From Leifsonia aquatica (GTDB lineage: Bacteria > Actinomycetota > Actinomycetes > Actinomycetales > Microbacteriaceae), in assembly GCF_014190775.1 (NCBI RefSeq), contig NZ_JACHVP010000003.1, forward strand, positions 186,001 to 250,000: a DNA stretch of 64,000 bases, given 5' to 3'. The number at the start of each line of letters is the position of its first letter. Position 1 is the first letter of the stretch. The notes under the pieces were generated by a model, which had not been told where the DNA came from, ran no database searches, and worked only from the letters and a program-made list of their open reading frames with translations. The translations under genes and the position numbers were made by a program. Positions 16,818 through 25,849 of this stretch are shown one piece after another.

Positions 16818-19800
16818 ATGCGCGGAGATGCGCCCCTGATCGGTCGGCCCTGGTGGAGGCGTGCGCTGGGCCTCATGATGGCCGCGCTGGTCGCCGTCGC
16901 CGCCCTCGCGGGGACACCGGCGGTGGCCGTGGATGCTGGCCTGTCCGACCCCGTGGGCGAGTTCGCGTCGATCGAGGTCGCCGTGCTCTACGACGGTCAG
17001 ACCCCCGGAGCGCTGGACGACAGCCCGTCGAACGGGATCGTCGCGACGAACGACGTCGTCGGCTTCGCCTGGAACGTCACCGCGACGGACCTCAGCGGCG
17101 GAGTCCTCCGGCAGACCCTCCCGGAGGGCTGGACGTGGGATCAGCAGAGCCTGCTCCCGGCGAACAATTCGACGGACTTCTTCCGCGTGACGGGGACGAT
17201 CAGCCCCGACGGACGGACCCTCACGGTCGTCGTCGAGACGCTCGCACCGGGGAACCCCGCGCACTTCGAACTCGGGGCGCTCCGCGCCATCCCTTCGTCG
17301 GACGTCCCGAACGGCTCGGTCTACGCAGCGCAGCTCAGCGCGCGCGACGCAGCCGGCGAGACCACCACGACGGCTCCCGCGATCACCGTGGTGAGCGAAC
17401 CCCGCGTGGAACTGTGGAAGTCGTACGTCGCGACCGCGGCGAACTCGCGAGCACACGACTTCGGTGACGGTGCGGGAGCGGTGGATGCGCGGTACATCGA
17501 CTACCGTCTGAGCGTCAGGGAGCCTGAAGGCGAGTTCGCGATCGGTGCCTCCGTTGCGACGCTCGGGCAGCCGCTGGTGCTCGGCGACTCCTTCACCGTG
17601 GCCGGCGCGAACGCGGCAGCGGAGTTCCAGGGCGAGGTGACGGCGACATCCGTCCCGGGAGCGCGTGCGGACCTGGTGCAGACCGGCCAGTCCTTCACCG
17701 TCAGCCTGGACGGTTTCGGAGCCGTGACCGCGGCCTGGATCGACGTGCGGATGTGGGTGCGGTACTCGGACCTTCCCAGTTCGGGATCGGCACTGACCGT
17801 GACCAACTCGGTCGCACCGGTCGGCGACTGGATGACCGCGGACGGGGTGCCGATCACTGTCGACCGGACGAATACGACCGTGGCCCGCACGATCTCCCGC
17901 CCCGCCGACACCGTGCCGGCCTACGCGTCCAAAGCGATCTACCTCTTCGCCGATCAAGCCGTCACAGGCGATGTCACGGGCGACCCGGCCCAGCTGTCGT
18001 CGGAGTTCATCGCCCTCACCACGGGCACCGCGCTCGATCGGGAGGTCGCCCCGGGCTCGCTGGTCGCGTCCCGGTTGCGGGTGCGGGCGGGGACGGTCGC
18101 GGAGCTGTCGACCGGTCTGACGAATCTCGTCGCGTACGACTTCTGGAACCCCGGCGAGCAGCAGATCGTCGACGGCGCCTCCATCTTCGTCGGGCAGAAC
18201 CTCGCGACCTCGTCGATCTCGTCCACCCGCTACACGGTGCAGTACACCGCCGGTGGGGACGCTGCCCACCCCGAGGCGAACCCGTGGTTCGACACGATCG
18301 AGGCCGCCGGCGGCGTCACGGCCGTCTCCGGCATCCGCATCGCGTACACCGGGGGCACCTGGAAGAAGGACGCCGATCCGTTCTACGCGTGGTTCACCGT
18401 CGGCGTGCCCTTCCGGCTCGTCGGCGCGGTCGGCACGCAGGTCGCCGACACCGCCACCAACCGGTACGACGAGAACAGCGCCGGTCTCTCCGCGAGCTCG
18501 TACATCGCCGTCGGCAGCCACCGACTGTCGACCGATGTCGCGTCGTCGGCGAGCTCGATCATGTCGGGTGGCGCCATCGACTATGCCGTCACTCCGATCG
18601 CGACCGCCCCTCCCGGCGCCGAGTACGTCGCGACGATGCAGGGCCTCGGGGTAGACGTCGCCGTACCGCCCGGTCTGCGCTCGGTGCAGGTCGACGACGT
18701 GCCGGACGGATGGAGCGTCACCGTGGTGGGGGACGCCGCCTCCGGAATGACGCTCCGGTACACGTATGACGGGGAGTGGGACACGTCCAGCGTGCTGCCG
18801 ACGTTCACCTACCATGTCGTGACCGACATCCTGGCACCCACCTCGAGGGCGTTCGTCACGACGGCGACCGTTCATGCGACCGGCAATCTGCAGACCGAGG
18901 CAACACGCACCGGCGTGAACACGGTCTCGGTGCAGCAGGTCGCCGCCGTGAGCGAGCAGAAGCTCGTCGTCGGCGACAGCACCCTGCAGCCCGGGGACAC
19001 CGCGCGCTGGGAGGCGCGGTGGTACAACACCTCCAGCTCGAGCGCCGGCCGGTCGCATTTCATCGACGTGCTGCCCTTCGACGGCGACGGGCGGGGGAGC
19101 GCCTTCACGGGGGACCTCGTGGTCACAGGCGCCGAGATGACGGGCGCAGCCTCCGACGGGATGCAACTGCAGTACACGACGGCGCCCGGTGCCGAGGTCC
19201 GGGCCGCCGGGGAGGCAGAGAGCGGGATCGAGTGGGTCGACACGGACGGTACGGATCTCGCCGGGATCTCCGGCGTCACCGCGCTGCGCGTCGTCGTCGC
19301 GGACTTCGGCGCCACGGTGACCGGTTACATCGCGCTGCAGGTCTCCGCGCGCATCGACGGAGCCAAGGACGGCGACCGCTTCGTGAACACCGTGGACGCC
19401 TGGCTCGGCGTCGGCGGTCACCTCGGCGAGTCGAACCGCGCGACGATCGACGTCGTCGCCGGAACGATCGGCGGCACGGTCTGGCTCGAATCGCCCGATC
19501 CCCGCCTCCTCACCGACTGGCGGCCGGTTCCCGGCGCTGCGGTCAGCCTGCTCGACGACCAGGGCGAGTCGGTCGCCGTCGCGACGACCGATGCCGACGG
19601 CCACTATCTGTTCGACGGCCTCCGGGGTGGCGGCTACCGGACGATCGTCGACCCCACGACGCTCGGTGCCGCGGACCGCGAGCACATCGTGAACGTGTTC
19701 GACCGGGACGGGAACGTCGACAACGACTCGGGGCCCATCGCACTCGAGGTCGGCGAGACCGTCGGCGAGGTCGACTTCGGTTACCGCTTCGATCCCATCG

Positions 19801-20321
19801 CGATCGCGCTCCACAAGACGGGACGCGTCGGGAACGACCCGCACGCCGGCGATCCCGTGGAGTGGACCTTCACGATCACGAACACCGGCGCGACCGATCT
19901 GCTGGGTGTGACCCTGATCGATCACCTCGACGGTGTCCGCGATCTCTCCATCGCGTGGGGTGACGGCACGCCGGGTGAGCTTCCGGCGGGGGTGAGCGTC
20001 AGCGCCACGGCGTGGTCGCCGCTCGGCGCAGCCGACCTCGCCGCCGGCTCGATGACGAACACCGCGACGGCGGAGGGGACCGGCCCCGGCGGGATCGTCG
20101 TCACAGCAGACGCCGACGCAACGGTGACCTGGACGATCGCCGTGCCCGGTGCCGTGCCGGGGGACGATTCCCCAGAGGCCGGGAAGACCGCCCCAGGCGG
20201 CCTCGCCGTCACGGGCGCTGACGCCCGATCCGGCGCCCTGGCGGGACTCCTCGCTGTCGGTGCGCTGGCGGTCGGCGCGCTCGCGCTGCTCGTCTCGACG
20301 CGGCGCCGACGGACGCACTGA
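16818..20321 (+). CDS. LAVTG-anchored surface protein with SdrB and DUF11 domains
   Basis: 1167 aa. A signal peptide (RRALGLMMAALVAVAALAGT) is followed by a long stretch of isopeptide/adhesin-like beta domains up to about residue 880. Then comes an SdrD B-type domain (PGAAVSLLDDQGESVAVATT, then GHYLFDGLRGGGY) with the DNDSG Ca2+-type motif, and a DUF11 repeat (DPVEWTFTITNTGATDLLGV). The C-terminus is LAVTG, a hydrophobic helix and RRRR, a class E sortase signal. It should be a stalk-like adhesin or structural wall protein. No sortase gene is in the window. Ligand unknown. Confidence 0.88.
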   Translation: MRGDAPLIGRPWWRRALGLMMAALVAVAALAGTPAVAVDAGLSDPVGEFASIEVAVLYDGQTPGALDDSPSNGIVATNDVVGFAWNVTATDLSGGVLRQTLPEGWTWDQQSLLPANNSTDFFRVTGTISPDGRTLTVVVETLAPGNPAHFELGALRAIPSSDVPNGSVYAAQLSARDAAGETTTTAPAITVVSEPRVELWKSYVATAANSRAHDFGDGAGAVDARYIDYRLSVREPEGEFAIGASVATLGQPLVLGDSFTVAGANAAAEFQGEVTATSVPGARADLVQTGQSFTVSLDGFGAVTAAWIDVRMWVRYSDLPSSGSALTVTNSVAPVGDWMTADGVPITVDRTNTTVARTISRPADTVPAYASKAIYLFADQAVTGDVTGDPAQLSSEFIALTTGTALDREVAPGSLVASRLRVRAGTVAELSTGLTNLVAYDFWNPGEQQIVDGASIFVGQNLATSSISSTRYTVQYTAGGDAAHPEANPWFDTIEAAGGVTAVSGIRIAYTGGTWKKDADPFYAWFTVGVPFRLVGAVGTQVADTATNRYDENSAGLSASSYIAVGSHRLSTDVASSASSIMSGGAIDYAVTPIATAPPGAEYVATMQGLGVDVAVPPGLRSVQVDDVPDGWSVTVVGDAASGMTLRYTYDGEWDTSSVLPTFTYHVVTDILAPTSRAFVTTATVHATGNLQTEATRTGVNTVSVQQVAAVSEQKLVVGDSTLQPGDTARWEARWYNTSSSSAGRSHFIDVLPFDGDGRGSAFTGDLVVTGAEMTGAASDGMQLQYTTAPGAEVRAAGEAESGIEWVDTDGTDLAGISGVTALRVVVADFGATVTGYIALQVSARIDGAKDGDRFVNTVDAWLGVGGHLGESNRATIDVVAGTIGGTVWLESPDPRLLTDWRPVPGAAVSLLDDQGESVAVATTDADGHYLFDGLRGGGYRTIVDPTTLGAADREHIVNVFDRDGNVDNDSGPIALEVGETVGEVDFGYRFDPIAIALHKTGRVGNDPHAGDPVEWTFTITNTGATDLLGVTLIDHLDGVRDLSIAWGDGTPGELPAGVSVSATAWSPLGAADLAAGSMTNTATAEGTGPGGIVVTADADATVTWTIAVPGAVPGDDSPEAGKTAPGGLAVTGADARSGALAGLLAVGALAVGALALLVSTRRRRTH

Positions 20322-20351
20322 CCGTTCGAGCGCGCGGCGTAGTCTGGGCGC

Positions 20352-20759
20352 ATGACGCGCTACGCGATCGACGCCGCCGTCGCGCTGCGGCTGGTCGGAT
20401 CGGCGGAGCCCGTCCCGGCGCTCGTCGCAGGAGCCTCCCTCGTGGGGCCGGCCGTGCTGCGCTCCGACGCACTGCGCTTCCTGTACGCGGACGTCCGCGC
20501 GGGAGACCTTGATGAGCGGGAAGGCCGCCGTCGCCTCGAGCGGCTCGCCGGGCTCCGCATCCGGCTCCTCGGCGACAGGGTGTCGCGAGCGACCGCCTGG
20601 CGGCTCGCCGTCGAGCTCGGCTGGGACGATCCCGGGCCGGCCGAGTACCTTGCCGTCGCAACGCTGCAGGCGGACGTGCTGGTCACGCTGGACCCGCTGC
20701 TCGAGCGAGCGGCGGCCGGCCGCATCCCGACCGCACCGATCGACGTACTCCTGAACTGA
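20352..20759 (+). CDS. PIN-domain protein, VapC-like, without partner antitoxin
   Basis: 135 aa. PIN proteins are Mg2+-dependent ribonucleases. The acidic residues expected for the active site are present: Asp in RYAIDAAVAL near the start, Glu in the middle helices, AEYLAVATLQAD (Glu and Asp), and the late VTLDPLL. VapC toxins normally follow an antitoxin gene within a few bases, but the gene upstream is the adhesin and no short frame with an AbrB or Phd fold is visible. It may be a solitary PIN RNase or an orphaned toxin. A terminator follows it. Confidence 0.78.
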   Translation: MTRYAIDAAVALRLVGSAEPVPALVAGASLVGPAVLRSDALRFLYADVRAGDLDEREGRRRLERLAGLRIRLLGDRVSRATAWRLAVELGWDDPGPAEYLAVATLQADVLVTLDPLLERAAAGRIPTAPIDVLLN

Positions 20760-20785
20760 ACGGGCTGGAACGATCGGTCAAGACG

Positions 20786-20813
20786 CGCCGCGCAGGCACG
20801 AACCTGCGCGGCG
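20786..20813. terminator. Bidirectional terminator hairpin
   Basis: CGCCGCGCAGG (20786-20796) and CCTGCGCGGCG (20803-20813) pair over 11 bp with a 6-nt loop, between the convergent PIN and TetR genes. There is only a short T-rich tail on the plus side (GTTGT). Confidence 0.7.
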
Positions 20814-20839
20814 TGTTGTGACGACCAGATGGCCAGCGG

Positions 20840-21505
20840 CTACAGAACCGTCCCCATCGACCGCGCGATGGCGACCGTGCGCGCGGCGACCTCGTCCGCT
20901 GTGCCGGTCGCGCCCGCGTCCGCCCACTCGCGGACCGCGATGCGCACGGCTCCGATGCACACGACGACGAGCATCTCGGCGCGGGACTCGCGGTCGACGT
21001 CCGGGTCGGCGATCGCCGCACCCGCCTCCTCCGCGCGCTCGATCAGTTCGGCGACGGCCGTGATGAGCCCGTCGCGCAGATCGCCCAGGCGCCGGAGGCG
21101 ACGGTGCACGACGCCGGAGTCGCGGGCGGCGAGCAGCATCCGCGCCTCGTGCAGCGACGGATCGCTGGTCTCGGCGGGGAGGCCGCGGAAGAGGGTGTGC
21201 ACCACCGCCGCGACGAGGTCGCCGTCGTAGGCCTCGCCGAGCTGGGTGGAGACGAGCTCTCGATCGCCCCAGGCGCGGCGGATGCCGTAGAGGGCGTCCT
21301 CCTTGCTGTCGAAGTAGTTGAAGAAGGTGCGGTGCGACACGGGGACGCGGGCGCAGATGTCGTCGACGGTGACGTCGTCGGGGCCGTGGTCGAGGGCGAG
21401 TTCGACGGCGGCGCGCTCCAGGTCGGAGCGCGTCTGCGCCTTCTTGCGCTCGCGGAGGCCGGGGGCCGGCGACGCTGCCGGAGGGATGTGCGGAAAATCA
21501 TGCAT
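20840..21505 (-). CDS. TetR family regulator of the adjacent MFS exporter
   Basis: 221 aa. The HTH is about residues 36-75 (DDVTVDDICARVPVSHRTFF, then NYFDSKEDAL), the NYFDSKE form common in actinobacterial drug-efflux repressors. The C-terminal domain contains a Leu/Arg-rich dimer helix. It is divergent from an MFS exporter 96 bp away with a palindrome between them, so it most likely represses that exporter. No ribosome site is seen before the ATG at 21505, so a leaderless message is possible. Confidence 0.88.
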   Translation of the reverse strand: MHDFPHIPPAASPAPGLRERKKAQTRSDLERAAVELALDHGPDDVTVDDICARVPVSHRTFFNYFDSKEDALYGIRRAWGDRELVSTQLGEAYDGDLVAAVVHTLFRGLPAETSDPSLHEARMLLAARDSGVVHRRLRRLGDLRDGLITAVAELIERAEEAGAAIADPDVDRESRAEMLVVVCIGAVRIAVREWADAGATGTADEVAARTVAIARSMGTVL

Positions 21506-21538
21506 AAGAGGAAATTTTGCGCGAGTGCAGTTTGTTAG

Positions 21539-21583
21539 TTGACTTCGGTCACCTAATTATATATGGTTGCTCACTGTCAACCA
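21539..21583 (+). promoter_or_regulatory. MFS exporter promoter and TetR operator candidate
   Basis: -35 TTGACT at 21539-21544, 17-bp spacer, -10 TATGGT at 21562-21567. Directly over the -10 and start region TGGTTG (21564-21569) and CAACCA (21578-21583) form 6-bp arms with an 8-nt spacer, the same geometry as the repeat at 16002-16021. The surrounding DNA is AT-rich for this genome. Confidence 0.65.
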
Positions 21584-21601
21584 ATTGTGCGAAGGAATCA
21601 C

Positions 21602-23329
21602 ATGTCAGGAACTCTTACCAAGGAGGACGCAGCGCCCGCTTCGGCGATGTCGCACCGCCAGGTGCTCGAATCCCTCTCCGGGCTGCTGCTCGGGATGTTC
21701 GTCTCGATCCTCGCGGGCACGGTCGTGTCGACCTCGATGCCGCGGATCATCTCGGAACTCGGCGGCGATCAGACCGCCTACACCTGGGTCGTCACGAGCA
21801 CGCTGCTCGCGACCACGGTCTCCACCCCGATCTGGGGCAAGCTCGCCGACCTCTTCAACCGCAAGCTGCTCATCCAGCTCGCCCTCGTGCTCTTCGTGCT
21901 CGGCTCGGCGCTCGCCGGCTTCTCGCAGGACACCAACATGCTCATCGGCTTCCGCGTGGTCCAGGGCCTCGGCGCCGGTGGCCTCACCGCCCTCAGCCAG
22001 ATCATCATGGCCGACATCATCAGCCCGCGTGAGCGCGGCCGCTACATGGGCCTCTTCGGCGGCATCATGGCGGTCGGCACGGTCGGCGGACCGCTGATCG
22101 GCGGACTGCTCACCGACTCCATCGGCTGGCGCTGGAACTTCTTCGTGGGCGTGCCGGTCGCGATCGTCGCGATCATCCTGCTGCAGTTCACGCTTCGCCT
22201 CCCGAAGCGCGCGATCCGCAAGGTCCGCATCGACTACCTCGGCGCGATCTTCCTCGCCGGCGGCATCTCGCTGATCCTGATCTGGGTCTCGATGGCCGGC
22301 ACCAACTTCGACTGGTGGAGCCCGGAGACCATCTGGATGGTCGGCGGATCGATCGCACTGCTCGCCGCCACGGTCGTCACCGAGCTGGTGGTCAAGGAGC
22401 CGATCATCCCGCTCGCGATGTTCAAGAACCGCACCTTCACCCTCGCGGTCATCGCCTCCATCTCGGTGGGCGTCGCGATGTTCGGCACGTCGGTATTCCT
22501 CGGTCAGTACATGCAGGTCGCCCGTGGCGCGACGCCGACCCAGTCGGGCCTGCTGACGCTGCCGATGATCCTCGGCCTGCTGCTCTCGTCGACGATCGTC
22601 GGCAACCTGATCAGCCGCTTCGGCAAGTGGAAGAGCTTCATGGTCGTGGGCTCCATCCTGCTGACCATCGGTCTGTACCTGATGAGCACGATCAAGTACG
22701 ACACGAACTACGTGCTCGTCTCGCTCTACATGCTCATCCTCGGCGCGGGCGTCGGCATGGTGATGCAGAACCTCGTGCTCATCGTGCAGAACACCGTGCG
22801 TCCGGAGCAGCTGGGAGCGGCGAGCTCCAACGTGGCGTTCTTCCGCAGCCTCGGCGGCACCATCGGCGTCTCGGTCATGGGAAGCATCCTGGGCACGAAG
22901 GTCGCCGACGGGATGGCCGCACACGGCGCGGAGCTGCAGGGCATCCTCGCCAAGCTCGGGGCGAAGGGCGCCGAGATCGGGCAGTTGCTGAAGAGCGGAA
23001 CGCTGCCGGAGGTGAACACCCTCCCGGCGAGCGTGCGCAGCATCGTCGAATCGGTCTACGGCCAGGGCGTCGCCGACGTCTTCCTGGTGGCGGTGCCGCT
23101 CGCGATCATCACCATCATCGCGATCGCGTTCCTCCCGAACAACACGCTCGGCACGAAGACCGCGGTCGAGCTGATGAAGGAGAAGGCCCCTGAGTCGGCC
23201 GTCGAGGCCGCCGAGGAGAACCTCCTGGAGGTCGCCGAGGCGATGATCGCGGCTCCGGTCACCGGCTCCGTCGGGGCGGTCCGCTCCGGGCCGGCGACGG
23301 GCGATCGTCCCGTTCAGGAAGACCGCTGA
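21602..23329 (+). CDS. MFS multidrug exporter, DHA2 (14-helix) family
   Basis: 575 aa. Fourteen hydrophobic segments, with the family motif A in loop 2-3 (GKLADLFNRKLL) and motif C-like residues in helix 5 (GTVGGPLIGGLLTDSIGWRW). It exchanges drugs for protons. The ATG at 21602 has AAGGAATCAC just upstream; the frame is open further 5' but lacks a site. A TetR gene is divergent and a MarR gene starts 11 bp after the stop, so the exporter may answer to two regulators. Confidence 0.92.
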   Translation: MSGTLTKEDAAPASAMSHRQVLESLSGLLLGMFVSILAGTVVSTSMPRIISELGGDQTAYTWVVTSTLLATTVSTPIWGKLADLFNRKLLIQLALVLFVLGSALAGFSQDTNMLIGFRVVQGLGAGGLTALSQIIMADIISPRERGRYMGLFGGIMAVGTVGGPLIGGLLTDSIGWRWNFFVGVPVAIVAIILLQFTLRLPKRAIRKVRIDYLGAIFLAGGISLILIWVSMAGTNFDWWSPETIWMVGGSIALLAATVVTELVVKEPIIPLAMFKNRTFTLAVIASISVGVAMFGTSVFLGQYMQVARGATPTQSGLLTLPMILGLLLSSTIVGNLISRFGKWKSFMVVGSILLTIGLYLMSTIKYDTNYVLVSLYMLILGAGVGMVMQNLVLIVQNTVRPEQLGAASSNVAFFRSLGGTIGVSVMGSILGTKVADGMAAHGAELQGILAKLGAKGAEIGQLLKSGTLPEVNTLPASVRSIVESVYGQGVADVFLVAVPLAIITIIAIAFLPNNTLGTKTAVELMKEKAPESAVEAAEENLLEVAEAMIAAPVTGSVGAVRSGPATGDRPVQEDR

Positions 23330-23340
23330 TCGGACCGGTT

Positions 23341-23847
23341 ATGATCGCGGCCATGGACAACACCGAGCGGGCGACGGCGCGAGACGCCGCCGCCCGTTCG
23401 GCCGCCCCCGACCCGGCGGTCGACCAGGCCATCGCGTCGGTCGAGGAGCAGTTCACCATCCTCTTCAACCAGGTGAGCTCGGGGATGCGGGAGCGCGCCG
23501 CGAAGGTGCATCCCGATCTCCAGCCGGTCGGCTACCGACTGCTCAGCACTCTGGTCCGCACGGGCCCGCTGCACGCCGGCGCCTTGGCCGGCCTGCTCTC
23601 GACCGACAAGAGCGTCGTGAGCCGACAGGTTCGAATCCTCGAAGATCTCGATCTGATCGAGCGCCGCGTCGATCCGTCCGACCGCCGCGCGAGCTTCCTC
23701 GTGGCGACGCCGCCCGCGATCGAGAAGGTCAACGAGGCGCGCGTGGCCGATCAGGCGCGGCTCTACCGCAGCCTGCGCAAGTGGGGCGCCGACGACGTCG
23801 GCCGCCTCGCCGACCTGCTCGCGCGGCTGAACTCGACCCAGCTCTGA
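23341..23847 (+). CDS. MarR family regulator
   Basis: 168 aa (or 164 from the ATG at 23353). The winged helix is about residues 60-125, with GALAGLLSTDKSVVSRQVRI as the HTH and IERRVDPSDRRASFLVATPP as the wing. It follows the MFS exporter by 11 bp and is probably co-transcribed with it, a common arrangement for an exporter-associated sensor. No inverted repeat is visible directly before it, which fits expression from the exporter promoter. Confidence 0.88.
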   Translation: MIAAMDNTERATARDAAARSAAPDPAVDQAIASVEEQFTILFNQVSSGMRERAAKVHPDLQPVGYRLLSTLVRTGPLHAGALAGLLSTDKSVVSRQVRILEDLDLIERRVDPSDRRASFLVATPPAIEKVNEARVADQARLYRSLRKWGADDVGRLADLLARLNSTQL

Positions 23848-23880
23848 CGGGTCTCCGGGTCCGGTCCCGCTGGCCAGGGC

Positions 23881-25017
23881 CTAGGTGGCGGCCTCGGCGC
23901 CTGCGCTCGCGCCCGCCTGCCCGGGCCGCCGGGCGATGCTGCGCCAGGTGTGCAGGATGTCGCCGGGCGCGCCGGGACCGTAGCGGAACAGCCGCACGGC
24001 GGTGAACAGCCCGACCGAGGCGACCAGCCACACGGCCAGCACGATGTACGGCTCGAGATGCAGATTGTCCGGGAAGTACGTCAGGTCGCGCACCGCCCGG
24101 ACCGTCGCCCCGGTCGGCAGCCAGCGGCCCATGAACTGGTAGAACGGCGGCAGCAGCTCGGGCGCGACCGCCCCGCCCGACGACGGGTTGCTGATCAGCA
24201 CGAACACGATCCAGGTCGGCAGCATCGCCCACCGCGCGCCGATCAAGACCCTCCAGAAGCTGTACGTCGCTCCCGCGATCAGCATCGTGAGCGCGAGCAC
24301 TCCCCAGACGGCGAAGAAGGGGATCGGCAGCACGCCGAGCAGCGGGCCGACCGTGAACGCGATCGCGAAGCCGCCGAGCACGGAGCGCACCACATCCCAG
24401 AACAGCTCGCCGCCGAGGGTCAGCTTGGCCGCGTTCACCCGGGTCTGGATGGCTCCGACGAATCCGATGACGACCGCGGCGAGGGCGACGTAGAACAGCA
24501 CGAGGCCGTTCGGATCCTTCGGACCGAGCGGATGTGCGTCGATGACCGTCACCGGCTGCCCGATCGACTGCTCCAGGCGCGGGGCGTCCGCCTCCAGCAG
24601 GCGGGCGACCGAGGCTCCGGAGGCGCTCGAGACGTAGAGCCGCACCGAGCCGTTCAACTGCTCGACCAGTGCGCCGTAGACCACCTGCTCCCGGATCGCC
24701 GCCTCGGCGTCCGTCTCGGTGGCGTACGGCCGGACGACGAAGGTGGTCCCGGTCCGGGCCTGCAGCTCGGTCGCCAGCTCGTCCGGGGTGTGCGTCGTCG
24801 AGACCAGGCCGATCGGCACATCGTGCGGCTGCGGGTCGCCCATCGCCCAGGCGTAGGTGCCGGCGAAGAGCCCCGCGATGACAGTGACGATCAGCGTGAC
24901 GACGAGGGCGGGCAGATGCGGGCCGTCGCGGAACCGGCGGGAGGGGGTGTCGGCGGGGACCTCCGCCGCCGTCGATGCGGTGCCCGTGGGCTCCGCTGCA
25001 TTCTCGTTCGAGGTCAT
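23881..25017 (-). CDS. ABC-2/YhgE-type membrane protein (DUF3533-like)
   Basis: 378 aa from the ATG at 25017, which has GGGAGGAGGG upstream. One N-terminal helix (LPALVVTLIVTVIAGLFAGT), a soluble extracytoplasmic domain of about 120 residues, then five or six membrane helices: the layout of YhgE/Pip or SNG1/DUF3533 proteins. There is no ATP-binding partner next to it. The function in this family is poorly defined; roles in export or surface secretion have been proposed. It is divergent from the secreted lysozyme-like gene, 53 bp away. Confidence 0.72.
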   Translation of the reverse strand: MTSNENAAEPTGTASTAAEVPADTPSRRFRDGPHLPALVVTLIVTVIAGLFAGTYAWAMGDPQPHDVPIGLVSTTHTPDELATELQARTGTTFVVRPYATETDAEAAIREQVVYGALVEQLNGSVRLYVSSASGASVARLLEADAPRLEQSIGQPVTVIDAHPLGPKDPNGLVLFYVALAAVVIGFVGAIQTRVNAAKLTLGGELFWDVVRSVLGGFAIAFTVGPLLGVLPIPFFAVWGVLALTMLIAGATYSFWRVLIGARWAMLPTWIVFVLISNPSSGGAVAPELLPPFYQFMGRWLPTGATVRAVRDLTYFPDNLHLEPYIVLAVWLVASVGLFTAVRLFRYGPGAPGDILHTWRSIARRPGQAGASAGAEAAT

Positions 25018-25070
25018 CGGTCCCTCCTCCCGGTTCCATTCCAGCACGCCTTTGGTACTCTCGGTCGGGT

Positions 25071-25838
25071 ATGCAGCCCGCATCCGTCACCCCCGGCGCC
25101 CGCGGCCGCCGTTCGGCAGGCCGTCGCAGCGCAGCGCCCGCCCCGGCTCCCACGCCGGTGCGGAGCCTGGTGACCCGGATGCCGCTCCACCACCGCCTGG
25201 GCGTCACGCTCGCCCTCGTCGCCCTGGTCGCCGGCTTCTCGATCGTGCCCACCGACGCGGCGCTGGCCGCCACAGTACTCGCCGCCCCGGTCTCCACCCT
25301 CGCGCCGGGCCAGACCCCCGTGGACGGCACGCCGACGGAGCCCGACCAGCACCTCGCCGTCGACGCGACCATCGCCGCCCCCGTCATCGACCGCGACACG
25401 ATCGGCGCGACCGACGGCCTCCAGACCCTCGCCAAGGTCGGCACCAACGAGGCGTGGGCCAAGCTCGTCCTGATGTTCGGCGGCTGGCCGCAGACCGAGG
25501 CCAACGTCACCGTCATGCTGCGCTGGATGCGGCAGGAGAACGGGCCGCCGGACTGGTGGAACCGTAACAATCCTCTCAACAACGGCTATGGCTCCGGAGG
25601 CGGAGCCGGCCTCGGCAGCTACACCGACCTCGTGAGCGCCGCCGAGTACTGCGCGAAGAACCTCCAGCGCGGATACCCCGGCATCGTCGCGGGCCTGCAG
25701 GCCGGCACGAGCGCAGACGCCACCGCCGCCGCGATCTGGGCGTCGCCGTGGGCGACGAGCCACTACGCCAACGGCGCGCACTGGAGCACCCGGCCCGTGG
25801 AGATCGTCCAGGCGCCCGCATCGGCCTGGGGCCAGTAG
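25071..25838 (+). CDS. Secreted lysozyme/glucosaminidase-like protein
   Basis: 255 aa from the ATG at 25071. An Arg/Pro-rich cytoplasmic leader precedes a signal helix (LGVTLALVALVAGFSIVPTD) with cleavage near AALA. The C-terminal domain (about residues 125-255) has the order expected for a lysozyme-like fold: a helix with a candidate catalytic Glu (RWMRQENGPPDWW), the NRNNPLNNGYG loop seen in phage endolysin and glucosaminidase-type proteins, then YTDLVSAAEYCAKNL. It is likely to cut or bind peptidoglycan. No LysM or SH3 wall-binding repeat is seen. Family placement is moderate. Confidence 0.72.
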   Translation: MQPASVTPGARGRRSAGRRSAAPAPAPTPVRSLVTRMPLHHRLGVTLALVALVAGFSIVPTDAALAATVLAAPVSTLAPGQTPVDGTPTEPDQHLAVDATIAAPVIDRDTIGATDGLQTLAKVGTNEAWAKLVLMFGGWPQTEANVTVMLRWMRQENGPPDWWNRNNPLNNGYGSGGGAGLGSYTDLVSAAEYCAKNLQRGYPGIVAGLQAGTSADATAAAIWASPWATSHYANGAHWSTRPVEIVQAPASAWGQ

Positions 25839-25849
25839 GTCGCAGCCCG

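Noticed and set aside
16674-20318. Very long open frame on the minus strand opposite the adhesin gene
   Set aside because: It mirrors the true + strand gene in its complementary frame; GC-rich third positions leave few stops in antisense. Its product is low-complexity Arg/Gly/Asp-rich and has no domain.
16818-20321. Possible substrate of the exosortase at 46395
   Set aside because: It has a standard LAVTG signal expected for sortase E and is 26 kb away; the 54-aa protein in the operon is the simpler partner.
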